DNA from: Hysterium pulicare CBS 123377
Lineage: Eukaryota; Ascomycota; Dothideomycetes; Hysteriales; Hysteriaceae
Reading direction: 5' to 3'
NCBI GenBank assembly: GCA_000467715.1
Contig: AJFK01000464.1
Span: 1 to 64,000 of the forward strand
DNA length: 64,000 nucleotides
The notes under the pieces were generated by a model that worked only from the letters and a program-made list of their open reading frames with translations, did not search any database and had not been told where the DNA came from. Each line of letters begins with the position of its first letter. The stretch's first letter is position 1. Positions 56,153-64,000 of this stretch are shown piece by piece. A program made the position numbers and the translations under genes.

Positions 56153-57114
56153 GTTGAGAATTGGTGCTGAAGGAAAAGAATGCGGTTCGACCCCTTGACC
56201 AGCGTCCCCAGCTCAAGAAGATATATCCTCATAATGCAAATTTTGACTACAGGATCTCCACATGCCAAGTTGTTTAAAAAGCATGTGGTCCGACTCATAG
56301 ATTGATAGCCCGTCTAGCCCCAGAAAGCTGGAGCCGATAGGGGCCGGAGTTGGATTTCGGGTTCACTTACGCCTTTGGAAATAATGACATGATCGGGTAC
56401 ACGAAGGATCGCAGATAATCCATTACGTATGAAACCCCTGTTCAGATATCACGATGGCAAACCCAGTAATCCATCGAGCTGGCATAATAAATACGGTGGA
56501 TGGCCGCTGTATCCGGATATATATGGACGATAGCAGGCGTTCCAATAGCTGTGTGTCCCCACAACGAGAACTAGGTTCTCCACCGTGTCCCCGCAATCTA
56601 CAAAGTCCATGGTGACCTTTTGCGGATAATGAGGCCAAGATTCCGGGGAGCAATAAACAATGGCCAAGGCTGCCGGCACGATAGCACTGAGCTTCGAGTT
56701 CTTGTCTTCGGGTGTGCGACGATTGAGGCTGAAGGTGGTGATTAACCGAACCTCGCCGGTAGCAATTCATTTATTCGGAGCGAGAAAGGCAGGTAAGACT
56801 ACCTAAGTAAATTGAACGGTGACTGTGTGTGAAATTTAAAAGTACGCCACCCGGGTCTTGTTAAAGTAGTCAGCAATTTATCCGGGATAGTGGAACGTAT
56901 ACGGAACGTAACAATTAACATCTTTCGACATCGAGTTATCAATACTAGATGATTTTCCTAGGCACTTTAAAAGTACTTTTGGATAGAATACTAATTCTGC
57001 CCCGTGAACATTTAGCAGATTGCAGACTTGAAAACTCTCTGAAGAGCCAAAAAGCTGCTTCTTTTCTCACTCACATTGCTCTGCAGTCCTTTGTGCCTGT
57101 CATCGTTGCCCACC
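56153..57114. promoter_or_regulatory. Divergent promoter of AA7 oxidase and lactonase-like gene
   Basis: 962 bases between two divergent secreted-enzyme genes. It contains the repeated elements listed separately and a CGG-N10-CGG pair at 56345-56360. A minus-strand frame open from about 56760 to 56449 reads protein-like (for example SWPHYPQKVTMDFVDCGDTV) but has no start, partner exon or family. It may be a gene remnant, so I leave it uncalled. Confidence 0.5.
56835..56980. promoter_or_regulatory. Repeated and palindromic promoter elements
   Basis: TTTAAAAGTAC occurs twice, at 56835-56845 and 56966-56976. The second copy is part of a perfect 12-base palindrome, AAAAGTACTTTT (56969-56980). 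Between them, GGAACGTA is repeated at 56892 and 56903, one helical turn apart, enclosing the palindrome CGTATACG (56896-56903). A role as regulator sites is inferred only from repetition and position. Confidence 0.35.
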
Positions 57115-58386
57115 ATGTTGTCTGCACACCATCTCTTCCTCGCTCAACTCTTCTCTGGTCTGACAGTTGCAGCGAACCTCTATGCATCACACTATAGTGG
57201 AACCGTGAACCTCTTGACTCTCGACAAATCAGGAGATTCCTACTCGTTGAAACTGACATCCTCTTTGAAAGGATGCGGTTCCCTTCCCAGCTGGCTGACC
57301 TACGATAACGGCGGCAAAGCGCTGTATTGCACTGATGAGAACATGTCCGGCAGCGCCTCGTTGTCATCTTTCTCAGTGGGCTCAGATCTTTCTTTGACCC
57401 AAACCGGAAAGGTTACTACTCCTTACGGTGGTGTCGCGAACGTCTTGTACGGCGGTGCAAATGGAAATGGCTTCATAGCTACAGCTCATTAGTAAGAACT
57501 AGAATCCGTTGCAGAACTTTGCAGCCAATTGACTCGGGATTTTAGCCAATCTTCGTCCCTGTCGACATTCAAACTCCCATTGACTTCGGGAGCTTCGCCT
57601 TTACAAACAATGAAGTTTACTCTTACTGGCAAAGGAACCAACCCGTCAAGGCAGGATGCACCGCATCCGCATCACGTTTTCATTGACCCGACTGGAGCAT
57701 TTTTACTCTCCCCAGATCTCGGTGCCGACTTGATCCGCATCTATTCGATCGACCAATCCTCTGGGAAGCTCACCGAATGCCCAGCCGCAAAGACACCAGG
57801 CGGAACTGGCCCAAGACACGGTACCTTTTGGCAGCCTTCCTCTGCAGCCAGTCAAGTTCGTCTTCGAGCTAGAGCCATGGGCGCCGAACCAGAAGGCACG
57901 ATGCTCTTCATCGCAAATGAGCTAGCAAATAGTGTCGGCGCCTGGTCTGTGTCATATCCATCCGGTGGTGGATGCCTGACCATCACCCAGAAACAGACTT
58001 TGACCCCTTATGCTGGCGGCAAAGCCGCTCCAAGTGGAACAAAGGTTGCGGAAGTGAGAGTTCACGGTAACAACTTATACTCTTCCAACCGCAACGACAA
58101 GTCGTTCTCTGGCAATGATTCCATGACAGAGTATGCTATCGGCGCTGACGGAACTCTCACATACGTTGCCAATACCTCCTCATATGGCACCTACCCTCGG
58201 ACTTACATGATCAACAAGGCTGGAGACTTAGTCGCGATCGGAGACCAGACTACTTCGAATGTGGCTATTGTACCGAGAGACCCAGCGACAGGAAAGTTGG
58301 GCAATGTAGTAGCGAATTTGAGGATTGGCAGCGCGGGTACACCCGAGAATGAAGACGGTCTGAGCTCCGTTGTTTGGGCAGAGTAA
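57115..58386 (+). CDS. Secreted lactonase-like seven-bladed beta-propeller
   Basis: Protein of 405 residues from exons 57115-57491 and 57546-58386, in phase. Residues 1-19 (MLSAHHLFLAQLFSGLTVA) are a signal peptide. The body belongs to the 6-phosphogluconolactonase / 3-carboxymuconate cyclase-like propeller family (lactonase, PF10282). Recognisable blade pieces are LYASHYSGTVNLLTLD, PSWLTYDNGGKALYCTDE, PHPHHVFIDPTGAFLLSPDL, GADLIRIYSID, GTGPRHGTFW, FIANELANSVGAW and SSVVWAE. The PHPHH and GPRHG segments are where the family places metal or substrate ligands. The cytosolic enzymes hydrolyse sugar lactones or cyclise muconates; secreted fungal members lack a proven substrate. Divergent from an oxidase that would make sugar lactones, so lactone opening is a fair guess. 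Start fixed by the signal peptide. Confidence 0.85.
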
Positions 58387-59043
58387 GGACTGAGGTCAGG
58401 GGACCAGTGTCGTTATGGCAATGTGGAAAATATGTACCTTATCGACGATGAACAAAAAGTTAGCCCAATATACTGTATATACGAAGACTTGCCCACGAAA
58501 GTTGAATACCTATCTATTCCAGAAGCCGGTATTTGCTCTTTTGAAAATGCCATTTTTGACTTGATAGCAACTGTCGAGTGTAGCTCAAATGGTAGCGCGA
58601 GACACCTAAGACGACTCGCGTGGTCGTTCGATTTGATTTTTAGGTAGACCTTTCTGAGCACTCTCCGTTTCAATACTCCATTCCTTGGTCTCAGGTAGGG
58701 GTATAGAAAGTGCTATTGCGACCGATGGCGAACGAAACTACACTCCCCACACGTTCACGTTTGGATAAACTCGGGTTACCGAAAGCAAAAGTATGATTTG
58801 GCGAGCTTGATTTGAACATGGTACCGGGGATGAAGGGTCTGAGATGTTTCCAACCTTCGTATTCGATGGTGCCTCCGATTGCTAGATGTAAGAAGTTGCA
58901 GCTGTCGGGTTTTGAATGAGGCGTGGTCTTCAACAAGGTCAAGCCTTCGGTTACGTAAGTAGCGCGTTTCAGAAGACGTTGAACTATCGACATCATGCAT
59001 TGCTAGGCTTACGTGCTCTATTCAAAGTTTATATTTATCAGAG
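58387..59043. other. Intergenic region between convergent genes
   Basis: 3' flanks of the lactonase-like gene and the alpha/beta hydrolase. A 101-codon minus-strand frame (58691-58996) overlaps others and shows no family resemblance. Confidence 0.4.
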
Positions 59044-60135
59044 TCATGAGCCAAAGTCCACCTCCTTCTTGAGTCCAGCGACCTCGACGACGGCACTAAC
59101 AAAAGCGTCCGGTCTCTCCTGTGGAAGATTATGGCCCGCCCCAGGAACCTGATGGTGCACCCGAGGGCCAGAAAAGTACTGAGCTGAGGAAGACTCATTT
59201 GTTGGAGGGAAGTTGCCATCAGCCAGCCCGTCCAGAGTAACAGAAGGAACAGCAATCTTGGGCTGCGTTAACAATAGCTTTTCCAACTCGGCGTAATCTG
59301 GATCCCCAGGAGCATACAGCAGCCTGTGCCGATAGACGTGCAAGACGACACTAACATAGTCAGGATTGACGAAGGCCTCGGCAGCTCGGTCGAGGTCGGC
59401 CTCGGTGAAGTTCCACTGTGGAGAGTTCCTTGCCCAAACGACACGGGCGATGTCCTTTGGTTTCTCAGCGAGCGCAGCCTCGCCCCTGGGTGTCAAGAAG
59501 TAGAAGAAGTACCAGAATCCCGCTTCGATCTTGGCATCCAAGGGCACCCAAGCTTGAGCGAGGTTTTGAATGAGATAGCTGTTGACTGACACAAGGCCAG
59601 AACAACGCTCTGGCCAAAGAGCAGCAGCTACATTTGCTCCTCGACCACCCCAATCATAGCCCGCAAATATCGCTTTTGGAATATTGAGAGCATCTAGCAA
59701 CTCTATGATATCGGCTCCCAACGCTGCCTGTTCACCGGATCGAAAAGTGTCTGTCCGAAGGAAGGTAGTTGGACCGTTGCCGCGTAGATACGGCACGATG
59801 ACCCGATATTTGAGTTTTGCAAGAGCTGGAGCGACTTCAATATAGCTGTTTATATCGTATGGCCATCCGTGAAGTAGTAGAACGACTTGACCATCCGCTG
59901 GACCGGCCTCGTAGTACGCGACTCTAAGGCGAGTGGTGTTCACATATCGGAGAGGCTTGAGACGTGGAATCTCTTCTCGAGACCGGAACTTAACGACAGT
60001 AGCTTCTTCTAGATGCTTTGTTTGAGAGAGGTCTAGAGAGTGAGGAGAAAAGGATTGTGAATCTCGTCGAGAGTCGTGAAATGCTACAGCAATGGCAGCA
60101 AAAGCAAAGAGTCTCGAAAGCAGACGCATGATCAA
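59044..60135 (-). CDS. Secreted alpha/beta hydrolase, epoxide-hydrolase-like
   Basis: Single-exon protein of 363 residues. A hydrophobic leader (LLSRLFAFAAIAVAF) suggests secretion. The fold follows from about residue 60: RLRVAYYEAGPADGQVVLLL, the oxyanion motif HGWPYDINSY, YRVIVPYLRGNGPT, and the nucleophile elbow FAGYDWGGRGAN. Asp at the nucleophile position, with a following Trp, is the pattern of epoxide hydrolases and haloalkane dehalogenases rather than serine esterases. The catalytic His is in PGAGHNLPQERPDAF; the acid is probably the Asp in VTLDGLADG. The lid domain includes FWYFFYFLTPRGEAALA. The substrate is unknown, and fungal relatives are found both in toxin degradation and metabolite pathways. 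Divergent from the tannase-type gene. Methionine at 60129 is an equally possible start. Confidence 0.82.
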   Translation of the reverse strand: MIMRLLSRLFAFAAIAVAFHDSRRDSQSFSPHSLDLSQTKHLEEATVVKFRSREEIPRLKPLRYVNTTRLRVAYYEAGPADGQVVLLLHGWPYDINSYIEVAPALAKLKYRVIVPYLRGNGPTTFLRTDTFRSGEQAALGADIIELLDALNIPKAIFAGYDWGGRGANVAAALWPERCSGLVSVNSYLIQNLAQAWVPLDAKIEAGFWYFFYFLTPRGEAALAEKPKDIARVVWARNSPQWNFTEADLDRAAEAFVNPDYVSVVLHVYRHRLLYAPGDPDYAELEKLLLTQPKIAVPSVTLDGLADGNFPPTNESSSAQYFSGPRVHHQVPGAGHNLPQERPDAFVSAVVEVAGLKKEVDFGS

Positions 60136-60485
60136 GTTGTGTGAGTTAAATGCCGGTCAAAACCAGCCAGCAAACTGTACAGATATACATTTCCCTCCAC
60201 TTTCGCAACGTCACGCAAGCTTCTTGCAGATCCCATTATTCCTGATGGATATTGCTAGAGAAACCGCCAGCTGCGCAAGAAGACATATCGAGCAGGCATA
60301 GCCTTGTGATAATCGACGCCCCATAAAACAAGACACTAAAATCTAACACGTACTTCCCAGGAAACTTATTACTCATTATACACTCCGGACAAGCTGAAGA
60401 AAGTTCACCGGTTTGTGCCCGAAAGATGCTTTTCCGCGGGACTGAATTACAGGTGTTGTACTCTGACCTGTCTCAGCCAGGGCAA

Positions 60486-60499
60486 CGGACTGCATACCG
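60486..60499. promoter_or_regulatory. CGG-N8-CCG inverted triplet, candidate Zn2Cys6 site
   Basis: CGGACTGCATACCG: two CGG half-sites facing each other across eight bases. Zn2Cys6 dimers bind CGG triplets with factor-specific spacing. Lies about 350 bases from the alpha/beta hydrolase start and 390 bases from the tannase start. A gene for such a factor is 2 kb downstream. Confidence 0.35.
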
Positions 60500-60737
60500 G
60501 AGGAAAAGAATCGCGATTATTCATCCTTATCAATTAGCTATTTAGGTAGGATCAAGAGAACCAGACGAAAAAACATTACATAACCCGAAGCAAGTGGCTG
60601 AGTGGACTCTCACCGTGTCATCTTTTAGCGTCTTGATCTTGGGCAGCCTCAATTATGTAAGTAGGCACAACAACCAAACTGATACTTCGATGCGAAATGT
60701 GATTTTCTTTTTGAGCTTTGAGTTCAAAGGAGAAACC

Positions 60738-60745
60738 TATAAAAG
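60738..60745 (+). promoter_or_regulatory. TATA box of tannase-type gene
   Basis: TATAAAAG in the context CCTATAAAAGATGGG, about 140 bases before the start codon. A leader of about 100 bases after it is plausible. Confidence 0.5.
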
Positions 60746-60884
60746 ATGGGAACAACTGTACTCAATCTCTTCAATCGTGTATATCATCAAAAGAACCTAC
60801 TTCTTATTCCTATTTTTGCCTTAAGAAAACTCCTCTCAATCGCCGTCAAGTTATAGTATCCACACTAACACCCATATATCCACA

Positions 60885-62483
60885 ATGCTACTCTTCGCTC
60901 GACTAGCTCTCACTCTCAGCCTTTCCGTTAAACTCCTCAATGCTCGCCTTTCAATCAAACGCAGCGTTCAGTCTTGCGCAGATATCCAACCGGCCAAGAT
61001 TCCGAGTGCGGAAATGGTTTCTATCGAGCAGAAGGAAAGACACAACTATACCGTTCCGGCAAGCCCTCCTTTACTGCTTCAAGATGTTACGGGCCTCAAC
61101 TTTTGCGAGGTGAATGTCACTATCACGCATCCAGGAGTCAATGACGCCGTCCTTGTCCAAGTCTGGCTTCCCCTGAATAACTGGAACGGTCGATTCGTTG
61201 CTCTAGGAGGAAGTGGATGGGCAGCTGGCCCAGGCGCGCTCGGTCTTGGGCCTGTAGTCTCCCAGGGTTTCGCTGCAGCTTCCACAGATGCAGGTGTCCC
61301 TGGAGACGGCTATAGTCCAGCATCATGGGCTTTGAAGGCAAATGGTGAAGTCAATCTGGGGCTTCTGACAAACTTTGCATCTCGTTCAATACACGACATG
61401 GCGGTCATTGGGAAGACAGTTACGGCGACATATTATGGCATTGCGCCCAACTTCTCGTACTGGAATGGCTGTTCAACTGGTGGTCGACAGGGTTTGGTTG
61501 CGGCTCAGAAGTACCCGGATGACTTCGATGGGATTCTCGCCGGAGCTCCTGCAATTTACTGGCCAAAATACGTGGTGGCAGAGCTTTGGCCTCAGGTGGT
61601 TATGAACGAGGAGAAGGTCTATCCATCTAATTGTGAGCTCGATGCTATCACACAGGCTGCTATCGATGCTTGTGATATCCTGGATGGGGTTCAAGATGGA
61701 GTTATCACAGAACCTTCCTCCTGTCACTTCGATCCTTTCACAATGATCGGCTCCAAAATATCGTGTAATGATGAACTAGTGGCGATTACTCGTTCAGTTG
61801 CGTCGGTTGTTAGAAAGATCTGGGATGGACCGATAACGCCTTCAGGAAAATATCTTTGGTATGGGCTGAGGATTGGCGCCCCTCTGACGTGGCTCGCAAA
61901 TACCACTGTCAGTTATGGAACCAGCACAGCGAACCCTTTCTTTATCCCTGATACTTGGATTCGATTTTTCGTTCAGAAGAACCCGAAATTTGACACTTCA
62001 CGCGTGGGCTCTGCGGAATATACTGATTTATTCGTTCAGTCGGCGAGAGAGTACGATGGGTTGATTGGATCTGCCAACCATGATTTATCTGGACTCGAAA
62101 AAGCTGGCGGAAAGCTATTGCTTTGGCATGGTGAAGCTGACCAGCTGATCTATCCTCAAGGTTCAGTGCAGTATTATCAGCAGGCTGGAAAGGCTACCAG
62201 AAATGTCTCCCAGATCCACGGCTTTTTTCGGCTTTTCTTAGCTCCGGGGGTCGCTCATTGTGGCCAGTCTGGACTTACGGCGGGCGCTATACCTTCGCCT
62301 TCCGATCTCTTTGAGGCGTTGATATCATGGGTTGAAAATGGAACGGCCCCTGAAGTAATCAATGCGATGACAGATCCAGAGGCAGAAGTTCAGTTCTCGC
62401 GAAAAATTTGTCGATATCCCTTGGTTGCTAGGTATCGCGGCACAGGCAACTCAAGTGCCGCAGATAATTACGATTGTGTGTAA
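60885..62483 (+). CDS. Secreted tannase / feruloyl esterase
   Basis: Single-exon protein of 532 residues of the tannase/feruloyl esterase family (PF07519), which hydrolyses esters of gallic, ferulic or related phenolic acids in plant material. A signal peptide covers about residues 1-20. Early motifs are NFCEVNVTITHPGVNDAVLV, QVWLPLNNWNGRFVALGGSG and GFAAASTDAGVPG. The nucleophile Ser is in the CSTGGRQG motif (SYWNGCSTGGRQG). The catalytic Asp is in LLWHGEADQLIYP and the His in PGVAHCGQSG. The Cys next to Ser and the Cys next to His form the disulphide characteristic of the CS-D-HC group. The calcium-binding segment is near CDILDGVQDGVITEP. All catalytic residues and the usual length (500-550) are present, so it should be active. 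Whether it prefers tannins or feruloyl esters cannot be told. Confidence 0.92.
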   Translation: MLLFARLALTLSLSVKLLNARLSIKRSVQSCADIQPAKIPSAEMVSIEQKERHNYTVPASPPLLLQDVTGLNFCEVNVTITHPGVNDAVLVQVWLPLNNWNGRFVALGGSGWAAGPGALGLGPVVSQGFAAASTDAGVPGDGYSPASWALKANGEVNLGLLTNFASRSIHDMAVIGKTVTATYYGIAPNFSYWNGCSTGGRQGLVAAQKYPDDFDGILAGAPAIYWPKYVVAELWPQVVMNEEKVYPSNCELDAITQAAIDACDILDGVQDGVITEPSSCHFDPFTMIGSKISCNDELVAITRSVASVVRKIWDGPITPSGKYLWYGLRIGAPLTWLANTTVSYGTSTANPFFIPDTWIRFFVQKNPKFDTSRVGSAEYTDLFVQSAREYDGLIGSANHDLSGLEKAGGKLLLWHGEADQLIYPQGSVQYYQQAGKATRNVSQIHGFFRLFLAPGVAHCGQSGLTAGAIPSPSDLFEALISWVENGTAPEVINAMTDPEAEVQFSRKICRYPLVARYRGTGNSSAADNYDCV

Positions 62484-62614
62484 GATTTCAAAAGAAGTAT
62501 TTCAATCATAGGCCATTGTGTTTGTAACATCAGAGGCATTCGAGTCGGGATAGCAAATTCGTTATGCGTATGTTTCCAAAACCGAAGCCTACTGGAGATT
62601 GTTCTTGCTTTTGA

Positions 62615-64000
62615 TCATGTTCCTATTAGTCGATAGTATAGTTGCACTGTAGTAAGTGGAAACGCCATTAGATCCTCATAGGAATGAGCGGAATGGCATT
62701 TGTCTCCGTAACTCTCCGACTTTTGACTTAAGGTACGATCAATTTCAATGATGCCTTTCAGACGGATAGCGCTCACAAACGAGAATTCAGCCGATGGAAA
62801 AGCTAAATCCAGTATAATAGGAACGGCAAAGAAGTGTGCCAGTGCAGAGAGCATGACAGGAGTCATCTCGCTAACAGCTATAAACGAGATATCGTGCTTG
62901 GTGATCCATTGTGTCGTGATGGGGTGTACTAATCGGAATTGTTCAGCCTCGGACCCTTTTGAACCCTTAGACTGAATGATCCGAATGACATCGCGAAGTT
63001 GCCTGATCAATGCTGATACTTCTGAGTTATCGTTTAGACAAGGTGCAAGCCGATTGAGGGAGACAACGCCCTGAGTCAAGACAGTGTCTAGAAGTTCGCC
63101 TCGATCATGAGTGTCCCTCACCATACTAAGATTTCCTCGGATGGGATGATTTGCTTCGGCAGCTATAGCGCCACCTCGGATTAGATAGCGAGAAAATACA
63201 GCCTGATCCATCCATGGTCGCATGTTATCGACAACCTAACGAGAGAGCAATTAGAAATGGGTCTTTAGGGAGTCATAGAAGACCCCTTACCGCAGACATT
63301 CCTGTCATTATCGACCTCCAGGCTCGCCTACTTTCATCTTGGTTGTTAAATCTGGTACAACACGTTTGACACATGAATCTTCAGAAGGACTCACCAATCG
63401 GTCTCTTGGTTAGCTAAGCAAATCGAGGTACACACAATGGCATCTGCATTGTCTTTCGAAAATGAGCTAATTGCTTGCCTCATGCCTCGAATTGCTAAGC
63501 CTCTAAATCTTACAGAATCCTCATATGCAGTCGAAGATCTCGTGACCACTGCCAGGCGGCTTGCGGAGTGACCGGAGATAGCATGGGCAACGAAGTCGTA
63601 TGCTAGTGCAAGCTGAACGAAGCTATTCGCTTGAATCAGTCTCAAACAAAGGTGGAGTGTTAAGAAAAGCAATAAATACATATCAAATTCACTCCACCAA
63701 AGACAAAATCGTCGTGTACCACTGAGCTCTAGGGTGGAGGCTATGAGACTCAGATGGTATATATACCGCAGACTTGTCAAGGGGAGCTTGTGCCAAGATG
63801 GGGATTTGGGAATGCTCAAAAATGGAAATGGTGACTCTCCAGTAACTTTCCAGTTCTGGCACAAACTGTCCACTGTCGGAGGCCATGTAAACGAAAGGCC
63901 TGCTGGGGTGGGCTTGCTGATCTCATTTGATCTATCCGATGGATACTTGCAACTTCTTCCAGTCCGTGAGCACTGGCGACTAAGCATTTCAGTTGATATG
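62615..64000 (-). CDS. Zn2Cys6 transcription factor (5' end beyond window)
   Basis: Partial fungal regulator; about 415 residues visible. Exons: 63979-63395, 63327-63291 and 63235-62615; the acceptor at 63980 (CTTAG) shows that at least one exon lies off the right edge. The first visible residues, RQCSRTGRSCKYPSDRSNE, are the end of a Zn2Cys6 cluster (Cys-x6-Cys) followed by a linker. The rest fits the fungal-specific regulatory domain: LRYIYHLSLIASTLELSG, FLTLHLCLRLIQANSFVQLA, SKDNADAIVCTSICLANQ and, across the two introns, DWRAWRSIMTGMSAVVDNMR. It would bind CGG-type sites in the nucleus. It follows two divergent pairs of secreted-enzyme genes, so it may regulate them; that is inferred from position. 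The stop is at 62615. Confidence 0.85.

Larger units (their letters stand above)
60136..60884. promoter_or_regulatory. Divergent promoter of alpha/beta hydrolase and tannase genes
   Basis: 749 bases between two divergent secreted-enzyme genes, holding a CGG-N8-CCG site and a TATA box listed separately. No gene is seen inside. Confidence 0.55.

Noticed and set aside
56449-56760. Minus-strand open frame of about 100 codons with protein-like sequence
   Set aside because: No start codon fits, no partner exon or family was recognised, and it lies in a promoter; noted within the intergenic entry only.
60590-60640. tRNA-like A-box sequence (aagtggctgagtggactc)
   Set aside because: No matching B box (GGTTCGAATCC type) or acceptor-stem pairing within a tRNA length.
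1-64000. Transposons, LTRs, CRISPR arrays and RIP-mutated repeats
   Set aside because: No transposase, reverse transcriptase, terminal repeats or regular spacers were recognised by reading; AT-rich gaps are not extreme enough to claim RIP.

Overview
This window is genomic DNA of a filamentous ascomycete (Pezizomycotina). The evidence is about two dozen eukaryotic genes on both strands, many split by short introns of roughly 50-70 bases with GTNNGT donors, CTNAC-like branch sites and YAG acceptors, plus typically fungal families (DUF3112 7TM proteins, small SRPK-like kinases, AA7 oxidases, tannase/feruloyl esterase, Zn2Cys6 regulators). A leotiomycete such as a Helotiales member is my best guess, but only from general familiarity. 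I saw no transposon, tRNA, rRNA or CRISPR.

Left part (1-24 kb): housekeeping and conserved genes separated by fungal-specific ones. In order: VPS35 (3' end off the window), a secreted protein with four 66-bp repeats, a 7TM DUF3112 protein with a mucin-like serine-rich N-terminus, a gene-poor stretch with one orphan ORF, a four-helix MARVEL-like membrane protein, an RS-rich nuclear protein, a UPF0132/DUF4870 membrane protein, an NRDE/TANGO2 protein, a small Cys/His-rich unknown, a RING-CH membrane ubiquitin ligase, the TFIIIC subunit Tfc6, a SRPK-like kinase and a small unknown gene.

Middle (24-53 kb): a family 2 O-methyltransferase beside a broken monocarboxylate-type MFS transporter (possibly a decayed metabolic locus), a large Pro/Ser-rich tail-anchored protein, HGH1, an MFS transporter, TFIIF alpha (TFG1), a Cid1-type nucleotidyltransferase, a hemerythrin-like HHE protein with an odd intron, a 3.7 kb gene-free stretch, UBC6, SAM50 and a decayed fragment of a fungal multi-TM protein.

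Right part (53-64 kb): a run of predicted secreted proteins. They are a small secreted protein, an AA7-type FAD oxidase, a secreted lactonase-like beta-propeller, a secreted alpha/beta hydrolase and a tannase/feruloyl esterase, ending in a Zn2Cys6 regulator cut by the window edge. The four enzymes form two divergent pairs with shared promoters. A reasonable reading is an extracellular gene set for plant-derived oligosaccharides or aromatic esters: the oxidase makes sugar lactones that the propeller enzyme may open, while the esterase frees phenolic acids. This is inference from families and layout. It is the most interesting part of the window.
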